Assembly (NCBI RefSeq): GCF_019880585.1
Contig: NZ_JAINVV010000009.1
Coordinates: forward strand, 310,001 to 374,000
Reading direction: 5' to 3'
Source of the DNA: Sphingomonas colocasiae
Lineage (GTDB): Bacteria; Pseudomonadota; Alphaproteobacteria; Sphingomonadales; Sphingomonadaceae
DNA length: 64,000 nucleotides
Shown in pieces: positions 56,276 through 64,000 of the stretch. Position numbers and translations under genes: made by a program. Position 1 is the stretch's first letter. Each line of letters starts with the position of its first letter. The notes under the pieces are model-generated. The model was not told where the DNA came from, did not search any database, and was given only the letters and a program-made list of their open reading frames with translations.

Positions 56276-57133
56276 TTATTGCGCTACCGATTCCGCCTCG
56301 ACGGCCAGATTGTCGATCAGACGGGTACCGCCGATCCGGGCGGCCGCCATCAGACGCGCCGGCCTTTCGAGATCGTCCACCGGCTGGAGCGTTTCGGCAT
56401 CACAAAGCGCGACATAATCGATCGGATCGAATCCCGCCCTGGCGAGCGCCGCTTCGGCGCGTTCGAGCGCCGTGGCCACAGCCGTTCCGCCGCTGATCGC
56501 GCGCGCCGCCTCTCCCAGCGCGCGCGGCAACATGCGCGCGGCTTCGCGCTCCTGCTCGGTCAGGTAGATATTGCGCGACGACAGCGCCAGGCCGTCCTCG
56601 TCACGCTGCGTCGGCACGCCGACGATCTCGATACCCATGTCGAGATCGGCGACCATGCGGCGGATCACCGCGAGCTGCTGATAATCCTTCTCCCCGAACA
56701 GCGCGAAATCGGGCCGTACCTGGTTGAACAGCTTGGACACGACGGTGGCGACGCCATCGAAATGGCCGGGGCGCGACGCACCGTCGAGTCCGTCGCTGAC
56801 GCCGGTCACCGAAACCGTCGTGGCGAAGCCCGCCGGATACATGACCTCCACGGGGGGCATCCACAGCAGCGCGCAGCCCGCCGCCTCCAGCATGTCCGCA
56901 TCGGCGCGCTCGCGACGCGGATAGCGCGAGAGATCCTCATTGGGACCGAACTGCCTGGGATTGACGAAGATCGACGTGACGACGCGATCGGCGCGCGCCT
57001 TCGCCGCTTCGACCAGCGCCATATGCCCGGCATGAAGCGCGCCCATGGTCGCCACCAGCGCCACCGACAATCCCTCGGCGCGAAACGCCGCGATCGCGGC
57101 GCGCAGCTGTTCGAGATCACGGACCGTTTGCAC
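56276..57133 (-). CDS. panC: Pantothenate synthetase
   Basis: Joins pantoate and beta-alanine using ATP. 285 residues, normal length. HIGH-type motif GALHAGHMAL (His34, His37), FVNPRQFGPNEDLSRYPR, FDGVATVVSKLFN, GEKDYQQLAVIRRMV and the second ATP site SSRNIYLT. panB and panD are not in the window. Divergent from mipZ. Confidence 0.97.
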   Translation of the reverse strand: MQTVRDLEQLRAAIAAFRAEGLSVALVATMGALHAGHMALVEAAKARADRVVTSIFVNPRQFGPNEDLSRYPRRERADADMLEAAGCALLWMPPVEVMYPAGFATTVSVTGVSDGLDGASRPGHFDGVATVVSKLFNQVRPDFALFGEKDYQQLAVIRRMVADLDMGIEIVGVPTQRDEDGLALSSRNIYLTEQEREAARMLPRALGEAARAISGGTAVATALERAEAALARAGFDPIDYVALCDAETLQPVDDLERPARLMAAARIGGTRLIDNLAVEAESVAQ

Positions 57134-57219
57134 GCCTGCCTTGCCTCCGATATGGCCGGGACGCGCTCTTTGCGGGGGGCGTCTTCTGGAATCAAGTGGC
57201 TAGGGGGCCCGATCGCTAC

Positions 57220-58008
57220 ATGGCGGTGAATGGCGTGCATCTGATCGTCTTTGCGAACGAAAAGGGGGGCAGCGGCAAATCGACGACCGCGGTCCATACC
57301 GCGATCGGCCTGGCCAAGGCCGGCCGCCGCGTCGCGGCGCTCGACCTCGATACCCGGCAGCGGACATTGGGCCGCTATCTGGACAATCGCGCGGAAACGG
57401 TGCGCCGCGAGTCGGTCGACCTGATCCTGCCCGTCCATGAGGTGCTCGATCCGCTGACGGTGCCCGCGCTCGAAACCGCGGTGGCGAAGCTGGGCGAAGG
57501 CAGGGAATTCCTGATCATCGATACGCCGGGCCGCGATGACGATGTCGCGCGCGCCGCGATCGCGATGGCGGACACGCTGGTGACGCCGATCAACGACAGT
57601 TTCATCGATCTGGACCTGATCGGCCAGGTCGACCCCGAGACCTTCAAGGTGAAGCGCCCCAGCTTCTATGCGGAGCTGATCTGGGACCAGCGCAAATTGC
57701 GCGCGCGCGCCGATGGCGCGACGGTCGACTGGGTGGTGCTGCGCAATCGCCTTCAGCATGTCGAGGCACGCAACATGCGCCGCGTCGGCAACGCCGTCGC
57801 CGAATTGTCGCGGCGCGTGGGCTTCCGCGTGATCCCCGGCCTTGGCGAGCGCGTGATCTACCGCGAGCTGTTTCCGCGCGGCATCACCCTGCTCGACCTG
57901 GAGGAACTGGGTGAGCTCGGCATCAGCCACATCGCCGCCCGGCAGGAACTGCGCGAGATGATCTCCGCGCTCGAACTGCCCCAGCCGCAGGGCGAGCTCG
58001 CGCTCTGA
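57220..58008 (+). CDS. mipZ: ParA-type ATPase MipZ (division-site positioning)
   Basis: 262 residues from ATG 57220; GTG 57196 is in frame. Deviant Walker A FANEKGGSGKSTTAVH (Lys15, Lys20), DTRQRTLGRYLDNR as the switch, and IIDTPGRDD as Walker B. Pattern VLRNRLQHVEARNMRRV and IPGLGERVIYRELFPRG, typical of MipZ and not of chromosomal ParA. Forms a gradient from the poles and blocks FtsZ there. Coupled at a gap of one base to the J-domain gene. Confidence 0.9.
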   Translation: MAVNGVHLIVFANEKGGSGKSTTAVHTAIGLAKAGRRVAALDLDTRQRTLGRYLDNRAETVRRESVDLILPVHEVLDPLTVPALETAVAKLGEGREFLIIDTPGRDDDVARAAIAMADTLVTPINDSFIDLDLIGQVDPETFKVKRPSFYAELIWDQRKLRARADGATVDWVVLRNRLQHVEARNMRRVGNAVAELSRRVGFRVIPGLGERVIYRELFPRGITLLDLEELGELGISHIAARQELREMISALELPQPQGELAL

Positions 58009-58009
58009 C

Positions 58010-58291
58010 ATGGCGAAGCTGATCCTCCTTGCCGGGATCGGCCTGCTGATCTGGTTCTGGTGGCGTGGCAAGATGAGCCGTCGCACGCCGCGTCCGACGA
58101 TGAGCGTCGCCGAGGCCCTGCGCCTGCTCGATCTGCCGCCCGAGGCCACGCCCGACCAGATTCGCGCGGCGCACCGCCGGCTGATCGCGCGCGTCCATCC
58201 CGATGCCGGTGGCAGCGCCGAGCTGGCCGGAAAAATCAACGCCGCGCGCGACCTGTTGCTGCGTTCGCGCGTTGTGCCGCCATCCCGATAG
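58010..58291 (+). CDS. Small membrane-anchored J-domain protein
   Basis: 93 residues: membrane helix LILLAGIGLLIWFWWRG (4-20), then a J domain with HPD at 63-65 (RLIARVHPDAGGS), LRLLDLPPEATPDQIRAAHR. It should recruit DnaK to the membrane. The gene follows mipZ directly, a gap of one base. Similar proteins are TIM14/Pam18-like. Function unknown. Confidence 0.9.
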   Translation: MAKLILLAGIGLLIWFWWRGKMSRRTPRPTMSVAEALRLLDLPPEATPDQIRAAHRRLIARVHPDAGGSAELAGKINAARDLLLRSRVVPPSR

Positions 58292-58327
58292 TGCGGGGCA
58301 CGGCCCCATAAGTAACGGAGTGAAGCG

Positions 58328-59710
58328 ATGAGCCATGTCTTCGATCCCACCACGCTGCGCGAATATGATATCCGCGGAATCGTGGGCCAGACGCTGGGCA
58401 CCAAGGACGCCTATGCGATCGGCCGCAGCTTCGCGACGCTGGTGCGCAAGGCCGGGGGCACGCGCGTCGCGGTGGGTTATGACGGCCGCGAATCCTCTCC
58501 GTCGCTCGAAAACGCGCTGATCAGCGGCCTGAACGAAGGCGGGATCGATGTCGTCCGCGTCGGACTGGGGCCGACGCCGATGCTTTATTATGCGGAGGCC
58601 GTGCTCGAGGTCGATGGCGGCATCATGATCACCGGCAGCCATAATCCCGCCAATTATAACGGCTTCAAGATGGTGATCCATCACGCGCCCTTTTACGGCG
58701 AGCAGATCCTGGAGATCGGCCGGCTCGCGGCGGCGGGCGACTGGTCCGAAGGATCGGGCACGGTTTCCAATGCCGACATCATGGACGATTATGTCGGCCG
58801 CTTGCTCGCGGGCTATGCCGGCGGCGCCTATCGCATCGGCTGGGACGCAGGCAACGGCGCCGCCGGCCCGGTGATCGAGAAGCTGGTGAAGCTGCTGCCC
58901 GGCGAGCATCACCTGCTCTACACGGATGTCGATGCGAACTTCCCCAACCATCATCCCGACCCGACCGAGGAAAAGAACCTCGCCGATCTGAAGGCGCTCG
59001 TCGCCGAAAAGCAGCTCGATTTCGGCGTCGCCTTCGACGGCGATGGCGACCGGATCGGCGCGATCGACGGCGAGGGCCGGGTCGTGTGGGGCGATCAGTT
59101 GCTCGGCATCCTGGCCGAACCCGTGCTGAAGGCCAATCCGGGCGCAACCATCCTCGCCGATGTGAAAACCAGCCAGGCGCTGTTCGACCGGATCGCCGAG
59201 CTGGGCGGCAAGCCGCTGATGTGGAAGACCGGTCACAGCCTGGTGAAGGCGAAGATGAAAGAGGAAAATTCCCCGCTCGGCGGCGAGATGAGCGGCCACA
59301 TCTTCTTCTTCTGGGATTATTACGGCTTCGACGACGCGATCTATGGCGCGGTGCGGCTGATGAGCGCAGTGCGCATGTCGGGCAAGTCGCTGACGCAGCT
59401 CAAGGACGAGATGCCGGCGATGGTCAACACGCCCGAGATGCGCTTCCAGGTCGACGAATCGCGCAAGTTCGCGGTTGTCGACGAAGTGCTCGACCGGCTG
59501 GAGGCCGATGGCGCCCGGGTCGATCGCACCGACGGCGCGCGTGTCACCACCGACGATGGCTGGTGGCTGCTGCGCGCATCGAACACCCAGGACGTTCTGG
59601 TCGCACGCGCCGAAGCCCATGACGAACCCGGTCTGGAGCGGTTGCTGGCGCAGATCGACGCACAGCTCTCAGCATCGGGAATCGTGCGCGGAGCCCCCGT
59701 GGCGCACTGA
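58328..59710 (+). CDS. Phosphomannomutase/phosphoglucomutase
   Basis: Interconverts hexose-1- and hexose-6-phosphates for exopolysaccharide and LPS sugars. 460 residues, AlgC-like: active-site Ser104 in [15 protein letters not shown], metal loop FDGDGDRIG (Asp237, 239, 241), sugar-binding [10 protein letters not shown] and the C-terminal phosphate-binding [14 protein letters not shown]. Located between mipZ-J-protein and the PEP-CTERM-type regulators, which may share the polysaccharide theme. Confidence 0.94.
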   Translation: MSHVFDPTTLREYDIRGIVGQTLGTKDAYAIGRSFATLVRKAGGTRVAVGYDGRESSPSLENALISGLNEGGIDVVRVGLGPTPMLYYAEAVLEVDGGIMITGSHNPANYNGFKMVIHHAPFYGEQILEIGRLAAAGDWSEGSGTVSNADIMDDYVGRLLAGYAGGAYRIGWDAGNGAAGPVIEKLVKLLPGEHHLLYTDVDANFPNHHPDPTEEKNLADLKALVAEKQLDFGVAFDGDGDRIGAIDGEGRVVWGDQLLGILAEPVLKANPGATILADVKTSQALFDRIAELGGKPLMWKTGHSLVKAKMKEENSPLGGEMSGHIFFFWDYYGFDDAIYGAVRLMSAVRMSGKSLTQLKDEMPAMVNTPEMRFQVDESRKFAVVDEVLDRLEADGARVDRTDGARVTTDDGWWLLRASNTQDVLVARAEAHDEPGLERLLAQIDAQLSASGIVRGAPVAH

Positions 59711-59714
59711 ACAT

Positions 59715-59755
59715 GATTGCAGCCGCACGCAGCAAAATTGCGTACGGTTGCAATC
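59715..59755 (+). other. Long stable hairpin just after the phosphomutase gene
   Basis: Arms GATTGCAGCCGCACGCA (59715-59731) and TGCGTACGGTTGCAATC (59739-59755): 15 Watson-Crick pairs, one G-U and one mismatch, with a 7-nt AT-richer loop (GCAAAAT). It starts 4 bases after the stop. TTTG follows, so it is a poor terminator by itself, and a classical terminator lies 95 bases on. Confidence 0.6.
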
Positions 59756-59850
59756 TTTGCACGCATACCGGTGTCATTCGCACTTGCGAGATCGGCCACC
59801 GCGCCGCAAGAGGGACGGGCCTTTCAGGCATCCTCTCCTAAACTTTCAAA

Positions 59851-59880
59851 GGCCGGTCCCTCTGGATCGGCCCTTTTTTT
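59851..59880 (+). terminator. Rho-independent terminator
   Basis: GGCCGGTCC-CTCT-GGATCGGCC is a 9-bp stem (one G-U) followed by C and seven T's, with another T-run after GTC. Classical terminator for the plus strand, 140 bases after the phosphomutase stop, between convergent genes. Confidence 0.85.
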
Positions 59881-59898
59881 GTCTTTTTTTCAGGTGCT

Positions 59899-61917
59899 TC
59901 ACAATCTGGCGATCAGCGCCTTCGCCTCCGCCGCCTGCCCGAAACCGGGCGAAGCGAGCGCCGATCGCGCCGCACCCATCGCCTCGGGCTTGCGGCCGAC
60001 CGCCGCATAGGCCTGGGCGAGATGCCAGTGCACGGCCGGCGAGGCCGGCGCGATCGCGCGCGCCTTCTCGAGCAATTCTATGCCCGCACGACGATCGGTG
60101 TCGGTTTCGAACAACAGCCAGCCGAACGCGTCCGCCGCCGCAGGATTGGACGGGGCAAGCGCATAGGCGCGCGCGGCATAGGCCAGCCCCTTGTCGGCAT
60201 CGCCCTTGCGAAACCATGCCCAGGCCAGATTGTTGAGGATCAGCGCGTCGCGATTGCCGATGCGCGCGCGCAACCCTTCGAGGATGCGGATCGAATCGCC
60301 CCATTGTTCGGCAGCCTGGAAATAGTCCGACGCAAGCAGCAGCGCCGCGACGTTGCGCGGATTCTGTGTGAGGAACAGGTTGAGCGTCGCGATCGCATCG
60401 GCGCGACGCCCGCCGCGATCGAGCGCATCGATCAGGCGCAACGCAACGGGTTCGTTGAAGCTGATATTGGCAGCCAGGCGATAAGCGTCCGCCGCCTCCA
60501 GCGGTTGCCCGATCGCGCCAAGCGCATCGCCGACCAGGATATGCGCCGCCGGCGTCCCGGAGTGCGCCCGCTGGAGCGCGCGCGCCTCCGACAGCGCCTG
60601 ATCGCCGCGCCCCACCGCGAGCAGGCCGCGAATATAGCGGATTCGTGCGGGCGCGCCGCGATCGAGCGCCGCCTCTCGCGCGAGCGTGCCGAGATCACCG
60701 CCGCCGTCGAACGGCGCACCGCCGCGCGGCGCCGATGTTGAGGCGCGATCGAGATAGGCGGCGGCTTCGTCGCGCGCATCGATCGCCTCCAGCGCGCGCC
60801 CCGTCACCGTCAGCGTGTAGACATCGGCGTCGGGCCGATCCGCGATCGGGCGAAGCGCTGCGATGGCTTCGCGATAATTGCCGGCACGCCACTGCGCCGT
60901 TCCAAGCAACCGGCGCACGCGCAGATTGTCCGGCTGCATCGACACCAGCCGGTCGAGCCGACCGATCGCCTGTTCATAGCTGCCCGAATCGATTTCGAGC
61001 ACGGCCTGGAGCAGCATGCCGCCGGGCATATCGTCGAGCGCGTCACCCGTCCGTTGCAGCAGCGAGCGCGCCAGGCCGAAATTGCGGGCGCGCGCCGCGA
61101 GCACCGCCTGCAGATAGAAGGCCCGGACGTTGCGGCCATCGAGCGCGAGCGCGCGGCGCGTCATCGCCAGCATTTCGCGCGCGCGGCCAAGGTCGCCGAG
61201 CGTCGCCGCCGCTTCGAGCAGCGCATCCACATCCTGCGGATCGATCTCGGCCGCGCGCTCGAACCATGGCAGCGCCGCCACAAGCCCATATTGGTTGCGG
61301 ACGAGAATGCCCTTGAGAACCATCGCGTCGACCGAACGTGGAGCGATCGCCATCGCGCGATCGGCCGCCGCCACCGCGCCCGCCTGATCCGCGACGTCCA
61401 TGCGGAACCGACCGAGCGCGACCCAGGTCGCGACATCCTTGGGCGCAAGCGCGAGCGACTGGTCGAACGCGGCTTCGGCGGCCGCCATGTCGCCCAGCGC
61501 GGCAAGCGCCTGGGCGCGGATTCGCGCGGCATAACCCGCCTGATCGGCGGGCGGCGGATCGCGATCGAGCACCGCCAGCGCCGCCTCGCCATTGCCGTTG
61601 AGCACATGGGCATGGGCGAGGAACGAGGATATGCTGGCGGCCGGCACGCCGGCGCGCAAGGCACGCTCCAGTTCGGCCTCCGCCCCCAGACCGTCACCCA
61701 GCGCCAGCAGGATGCGCGCCTGCATGGCATGCGCCGCCGCCCAGCCGGGATCGGCTTTCAGCGCATTCTGCATCTCGACGCGCGCGGTGCGTGGATCGCC
61801 GGCGCCGAAGGCCGCCATCGCGCGCCGCATGGCGGCATCCGCGGCGGCGCGGTCGGCAGCCAGCGCGGGCGCCGCAAGCAGCGCGAGCGCGATTGTCAGG
61901 GTGGTGATGCGGCGCAT
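59899..61917 (-). CDS. Exported TPR-repeat protein (PrsT-like)
   Basis: 672 residues from ATG 61917, with signal peptide LTIALALLAAPALAAD; the Met 8 codons upstream overlaps the prsR stop. Nearly the whole mature chain is TPR-type: for example PGWAAAHAMQARILLALGDG, KDVATWVALGRFRMDVADQA, NVRAFYLQAVLAARARNFGLA, PAAADAFGWLLFETDTD. About 15 units. TPR proteins of this type accompany PrsK/PrsR in PEP-CTERM/exopolysaccharide systems. Seven bases downstream of prsR. Confidence 0.85.
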   Translation of the reverse strand: MRRITTLTIALALLAAPALAADRAAADAAMRRAMAAFGAGDPRTARVEMQNALKADPGWAAAHAMQARILLALGDGLGAEAELERALRAGVPAASISSFLAHAHVLNGNGEAALAVLDRDPPPADQAGYAARIRAQALAALGDMAAAEAAFDQSLALAPKDVATWVALGRFRMDVADQAGAVAAADRAMAIAPRSVDAMVLKGILVRNQYGLVAALPWFERAAEIDPQDVDALLEAAATLGDLGRAREMLAMTRRALALDGRNVRAFYLQAVLAARARNFGLARSLLQRTGDALDDMPGGMLLQAVLEIDSGSYEQAIGRLDRLVSMQPDNLRVRRLLGTAQWRAGNYREAIAALRPIADRPDADVYTLTVTGRALEAIDARDEAAAYLDRASTSAPRGGAPFDGGGDLGTLAREAALDRGAPARIRYIRGLLAVGRGDQALSEARALQRAHSGTPAAHILVGDALGAIGQPLEAADAYRLAANISFNEPVALRLIDALDRGGRRADAIATLNLFLTQNPRNVAALLLASDYFQAAEQWGDSIRILEGLRARIGNRDALILNNLAWAWFRKGDADKGLAYAARAYALAPSNPAAADAFGWLLFETDTDRRAGIELLEKARAIAPASPAVHWHLAQAYAAVGRKPEAMGAARSALASPGFGQAAEAKALIARL

Positions 61918-61924
61918 GGATCGA

Positions 61925-63292
61925 TCAGGCCTGCATGCCATATTGCTTGAGCAGGTCGTACAGCGTCGGCCGGCTGATCCCCAGCAACTTGGCGCTGCTC
62001 GAGATATTGCCCTCGCTGCGCGCCAGCGCCCGACGAATCGCCTTGCGATCGGCGGCTTCGCGCGCGGTCTTCAGGTTGATCACGTCGCCATCGTCGGCAC
62101 GCGCCTGCCCTGGAAGATCGAGATCGGCGGCGGTGACCAGCCGGCCATCGGCCATGATCACCGCGCGCTTCATCCGATTCTCCAGCTCGCGGACATTGCC
62201 CGGCCAGTTCCAGGCATCGATCGCCGAAAGCGCGTCGGGCGCGAGGCCCTTCACCGCCGGATTCATGTCCTTGGCGAAGCGCAGGAGGAAGTGGCGTGCG
62301 AGCAACGGCGCATCCCCCGGCCGCTCGGCGAGCGAGGGGATACGGACGACGATTTCCGCCAGGCGATAATAAAGATCCTCGCGGAAGCGGCCGTCGGCGA
62401 TCATCGCGTCCAGATTCTGATGCGTCGCGCAGACGATGCGCGTGTCGACCGCGATCGGAACCCGCCCGCCGATCCGTTCGATCACCCGTTCCTGCAGGAA
62501 ACGCAGCAGCTTTACCTGAAGCGGCAGCGGAATATCCCCGACCTCGTCGAGGAAAAGCGTGCCGCCCTGCGCCTGTTCGATCTTGCCCTGATTGGTCTTC
62601 ACCGCGCCGGTGAAGGCGCCCTTCTCATGCCCGAACAGTTCGGCTTCGAGCAGATTTTCGGGAATGGCGGCGCAATTGATCGCGACGAACGCACCATCGC
62701 GCCGGCCGCTCGACTGGTGCACGCCGCGCGCCAGCAATTCCTTGCCCGTGCCGCTCGCCCCCAGCAGCATCACCGATACGTCGGCGGTGGCGACGCGCTC
62801 GATCGTGCGCGCGACCTTCTGCATTTCCGGCGCGGCGGTGATCATCCCGCCCAGCACCGTCGCCTCGCTGCCGCCGGCCTGCGCCAGCCGCACATTCTCC
62901 GCCTCGATCGCGTGGAGCTGAAAGGCGCGGCGCACGATCAGCCCCAGTTCGTCGATATCGACGGGCTTCTGATAGAAATCATAGGCGCCGCTCGCGATCG
63001 CGCGCAGCGCGCTTTCACGCGCGCCATGGCCGGATGCGACGATCACCTTCGTATCCGGCTTGAGCGCGAGGATCTCGGCCAGCGTCGCGAACCCCTCGCT
63101 GGTGCCGTCTGGATCGGGCGGCAAACCCAGGTCGAGCGTGACCACGGCCGGTTCCTCGGCGCGCAACGCGGCGATCGCCGACGCACGATCGCCGACGGTG
63201 ATCACCGAATAATCGTCATAAGCCCAGCGCAGCTGGCGCTGCAGCCCCTCGTCATCCTCGACGATAAGGAGCTTGGGTTTTTCGATCGTCAT
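61925..63292 (-). CDS. prsR: PEP-CTERM-box type sigma-54-dependent response regulator PrsR
   Basis: 455 residues. Receiver domain 1-125 (Asp54 in VTLDLGLPPDPDG), AAA+ domain with Walker A GASGTGKE, GAFTGA loop (sigma-54 contact; FGHEKGAFTGAVK) and Walker B GGTLFLDEVGDI, then a Fis-type HTH (GNISSSAKLLGISRPTLYDLL). The long receiver loop LPPDPDGTSEGF is typical of PrsR. Activates sigma-54 promoters, usually of exopolysaccharide/PEP-CTERM genes. Overlaps prsK by 4 bases (ATGA). Confidence 0.92.
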   Translation of the reverse strand: MTIEKPKLLIVEDDEGLQRQLRWAYDDYSVITVGDRASAIAALRAEEPAVVTLDLGLPPDPDGTSEGFATLAEILALKPDTKVIVASGHGARESALRAIASGAYDFYQKPVDIDELGLIVRRAFQLHAIEAENVRLAQAGGSEATVLGGMITAAPEMQKVARTIERVATADVSVMLLGASGTGKELLARGVHQSSGRRDGAFVAINCAAIPENLLEAELFGHEKGAFTGAVKTNQGKIEQAQGGTLFLDEVGDIPLPLQVKLLRFLQERVIERIGGRVPIAVDTRIVCATHQNLDAMIADGRFREDLYYRLAEIVVRIPSLAERPGDAPLLARHFLLRFAKDMNPAVKGLAPDALSAIDAWNWPGNVRELENRMKRAVIMADGRLVTAADLDLPGQARADDGDVINLKTAREAADRKAIRRALARSEGNISSSAKLLGISRPTLYDLLKQYGMQA

Positions 63293-64000
63293 TGCATCTC
63301 CGGTATTCTGGACGCCGCCGGCAGCGTCACGATGAATTTGGTGCCTTCGCCTTCGCGGCTCTCCACGTCGATGCGGCCGCCCATCGCCGCGATCAGCGTG
63401 CGCGCCTCGAACGCGCCGACGCCGAAGCCGCCCTCCTTCGTCGACGCGAACGGCTTAAACAGACTCGAACGGACGAACTCCTGAGACATGCCCGCGCCAC
63501 GGTCGCGCACCTCGATCGCGATCTCCGCGCCCTTGTCCACCAGGCTGAGCAAAACCGGCTCACCTGCCGGGCTGGCTTCGATCGCATTCTGGACAAGGTG
63601 CCCCAGCGCCTGTTCGAGCCGTGCGGGATCGGCGATCAACATCGGATCACCCACGGCCATGACCACCACTGGATGCTGGCGATTGCGGGCTGCCGCCACC
63701 GCCTCGACAATGCGCTGGCCGGACACGCGGCGCGGCTCCTCGTGCCGTCCCTTGTTGTGCTGCGACAGACGGGCGAGCAGATCGTTCATCTTGCCGACCG
63801 ACGATTGCAGCGTCGCCACCATATCGGCGCGGAATTCGGGGTTGTCGGCATGGCGCTCGGCGTTGCGCGCGACCAGGCTGAGCTGGCTCACCAGATTCTT
63901 GATGTCGTGCATGATGAAGGCAAACCGACGATTGAATTCGTCGAAACGCCGCGCATCGCTCAACGCCTCCTGCCCCCGGGCCTCGGCAAGATAGCTCGCG
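63289..64000 (-). CDS. prsK: PEP-CTERM system histidine kinase PrsK, 5' part beyond window
   Basis: 237 residues of the C-terminal end; the frame is open to the window edge. The PrsK-type H-box is RRFAFIMHDIKNLVSQLS, followed by the ATPase domain: N box LVQNAIEASP, G1 DRGAGM, G2 GGFGVGAF. The N-terminal membrane and GAF parts lie outside. Coupled to prsR by a 4-base overlap; they form a two-component pair. Confidence 0.93.
   Translation of the reverse strand, partial: ASYLAEARGQEALSDARRFDEFNRRFAFIMHDIKNLVSQLSLVARNAERHADNPEFRADMVATLQSSVGKMNDLLARLSQHNKGRHEEPRRVSGQRIVEAVAAARNRQHPVVVMAVGDPMLIADPARLEQALGHLVQNAIEASPAGEPVLLSLVDKGAEIAIEVRDRGAGMSQEFVRSSLFKPFASTKEGGFGVGAFEARTLIAAMGGRIDVESREGEGTKFIVTLPAASRIPEMQ

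Overview
The window is chromosomal DNA from a GC-rich alphaproteobacterium, most likely a sphingomonad (Sphingomonas or a close relative). The pointers are: divK and mipZ (alphaproteobacterial cell-cycle genes), a putative alphaproteobacterial Mic60/mitofilin gene behind hemCD, a DUF3572 gene, many signal-peptide exo-hydrolases and a TonB receptor, a cyclohexadienyl-type tyrosine dehydrogenase, and a PrsK/PrsR/TPR set of the PEP-CTERM exopolysaccharide type. No integrase, transposase, phage gene or CRISPR array is seen. Both edges cut genes: the tyrosine-pathway dehydrogenase on the left and the PrsK-like kinase on the right.

Layout. 1-4.6 kb: end of tyrC, then a translationally coupled minus-strand operon ftsE-ftsX-ydcF-plsC, then a divergent zinc-ribbon membrane protein. 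4.7-8.2 kb: tRNA-Leu(GAG), then a tightly coupled operon of a type III polyketide synthase, a SAM methyltransferase, a flavin oxidoreductase and msrB, likely making a modified phenolic or pyrone lipid. 8.3-18.9 kb: class A penicillin-binding protein, SCO1/YcgN/YgjP-like operon, ankyrin protein, gpsA-tsaD, hemC-hemD-mitofilin-like gene and an exported amidohydrolase. 19-30 kb: exported S9 peptidase, a serine hydrolase with a membrane tail, then a TonB receptor - PQQ alcohol dehydrogenase - GlcG operon with a divergent AraC-family regulator, and tRNA-Gly(GCC).

30-43.8 kb: a lipoprotein, a receptor-type Ser/Thr kinase meeting an ECF-like sigma factor tail to tail, a YadA-like trimeric autotransporter, a diguanylate cyclase, a second S9 peptidase, a DUF1275 membrane protein, an operon of a CnoX-like chaperedoxin, a LON-domain protein and a 59-residue Trm112-like protein, and sdaA. 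43.8-52 kb: YnfA-like protein, a pabB-pabC fusion, aspartate aminotransferase, a 47-residue membrane peptide, exported MsrA, PdeM-like phosphoesterase, MgtC-like protein, a two-domain retropepsin-like protease and a lipoprotein dipeptidase. 52.5-64 kb: rpmG, divK, DUF3572-HAD pair, RidA, an acyltransferase, Sel1 protein, panC, mipZ, a membrane J-domain protein, phosphomannomutase/phosphoglucomutase, and the TPR-prsR-prsK set.

The most unusual signal is outside the genes: three diverged copies of a roughly 45-80 bp element (about 4.8, 49.7 and 52.2 kb) that keep an 8-bp outer stem around an interior of exactly 28 nt, with changes in the outer stem that mostly preserve pairing. A 17-bp hairpin at 59.7 kb and several classical palindromic repeats are also described. 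Starts were re-assigned from ribosome-binding sites, stop/start overlaps and signal peptides wherever the longest open frame was unlikely.
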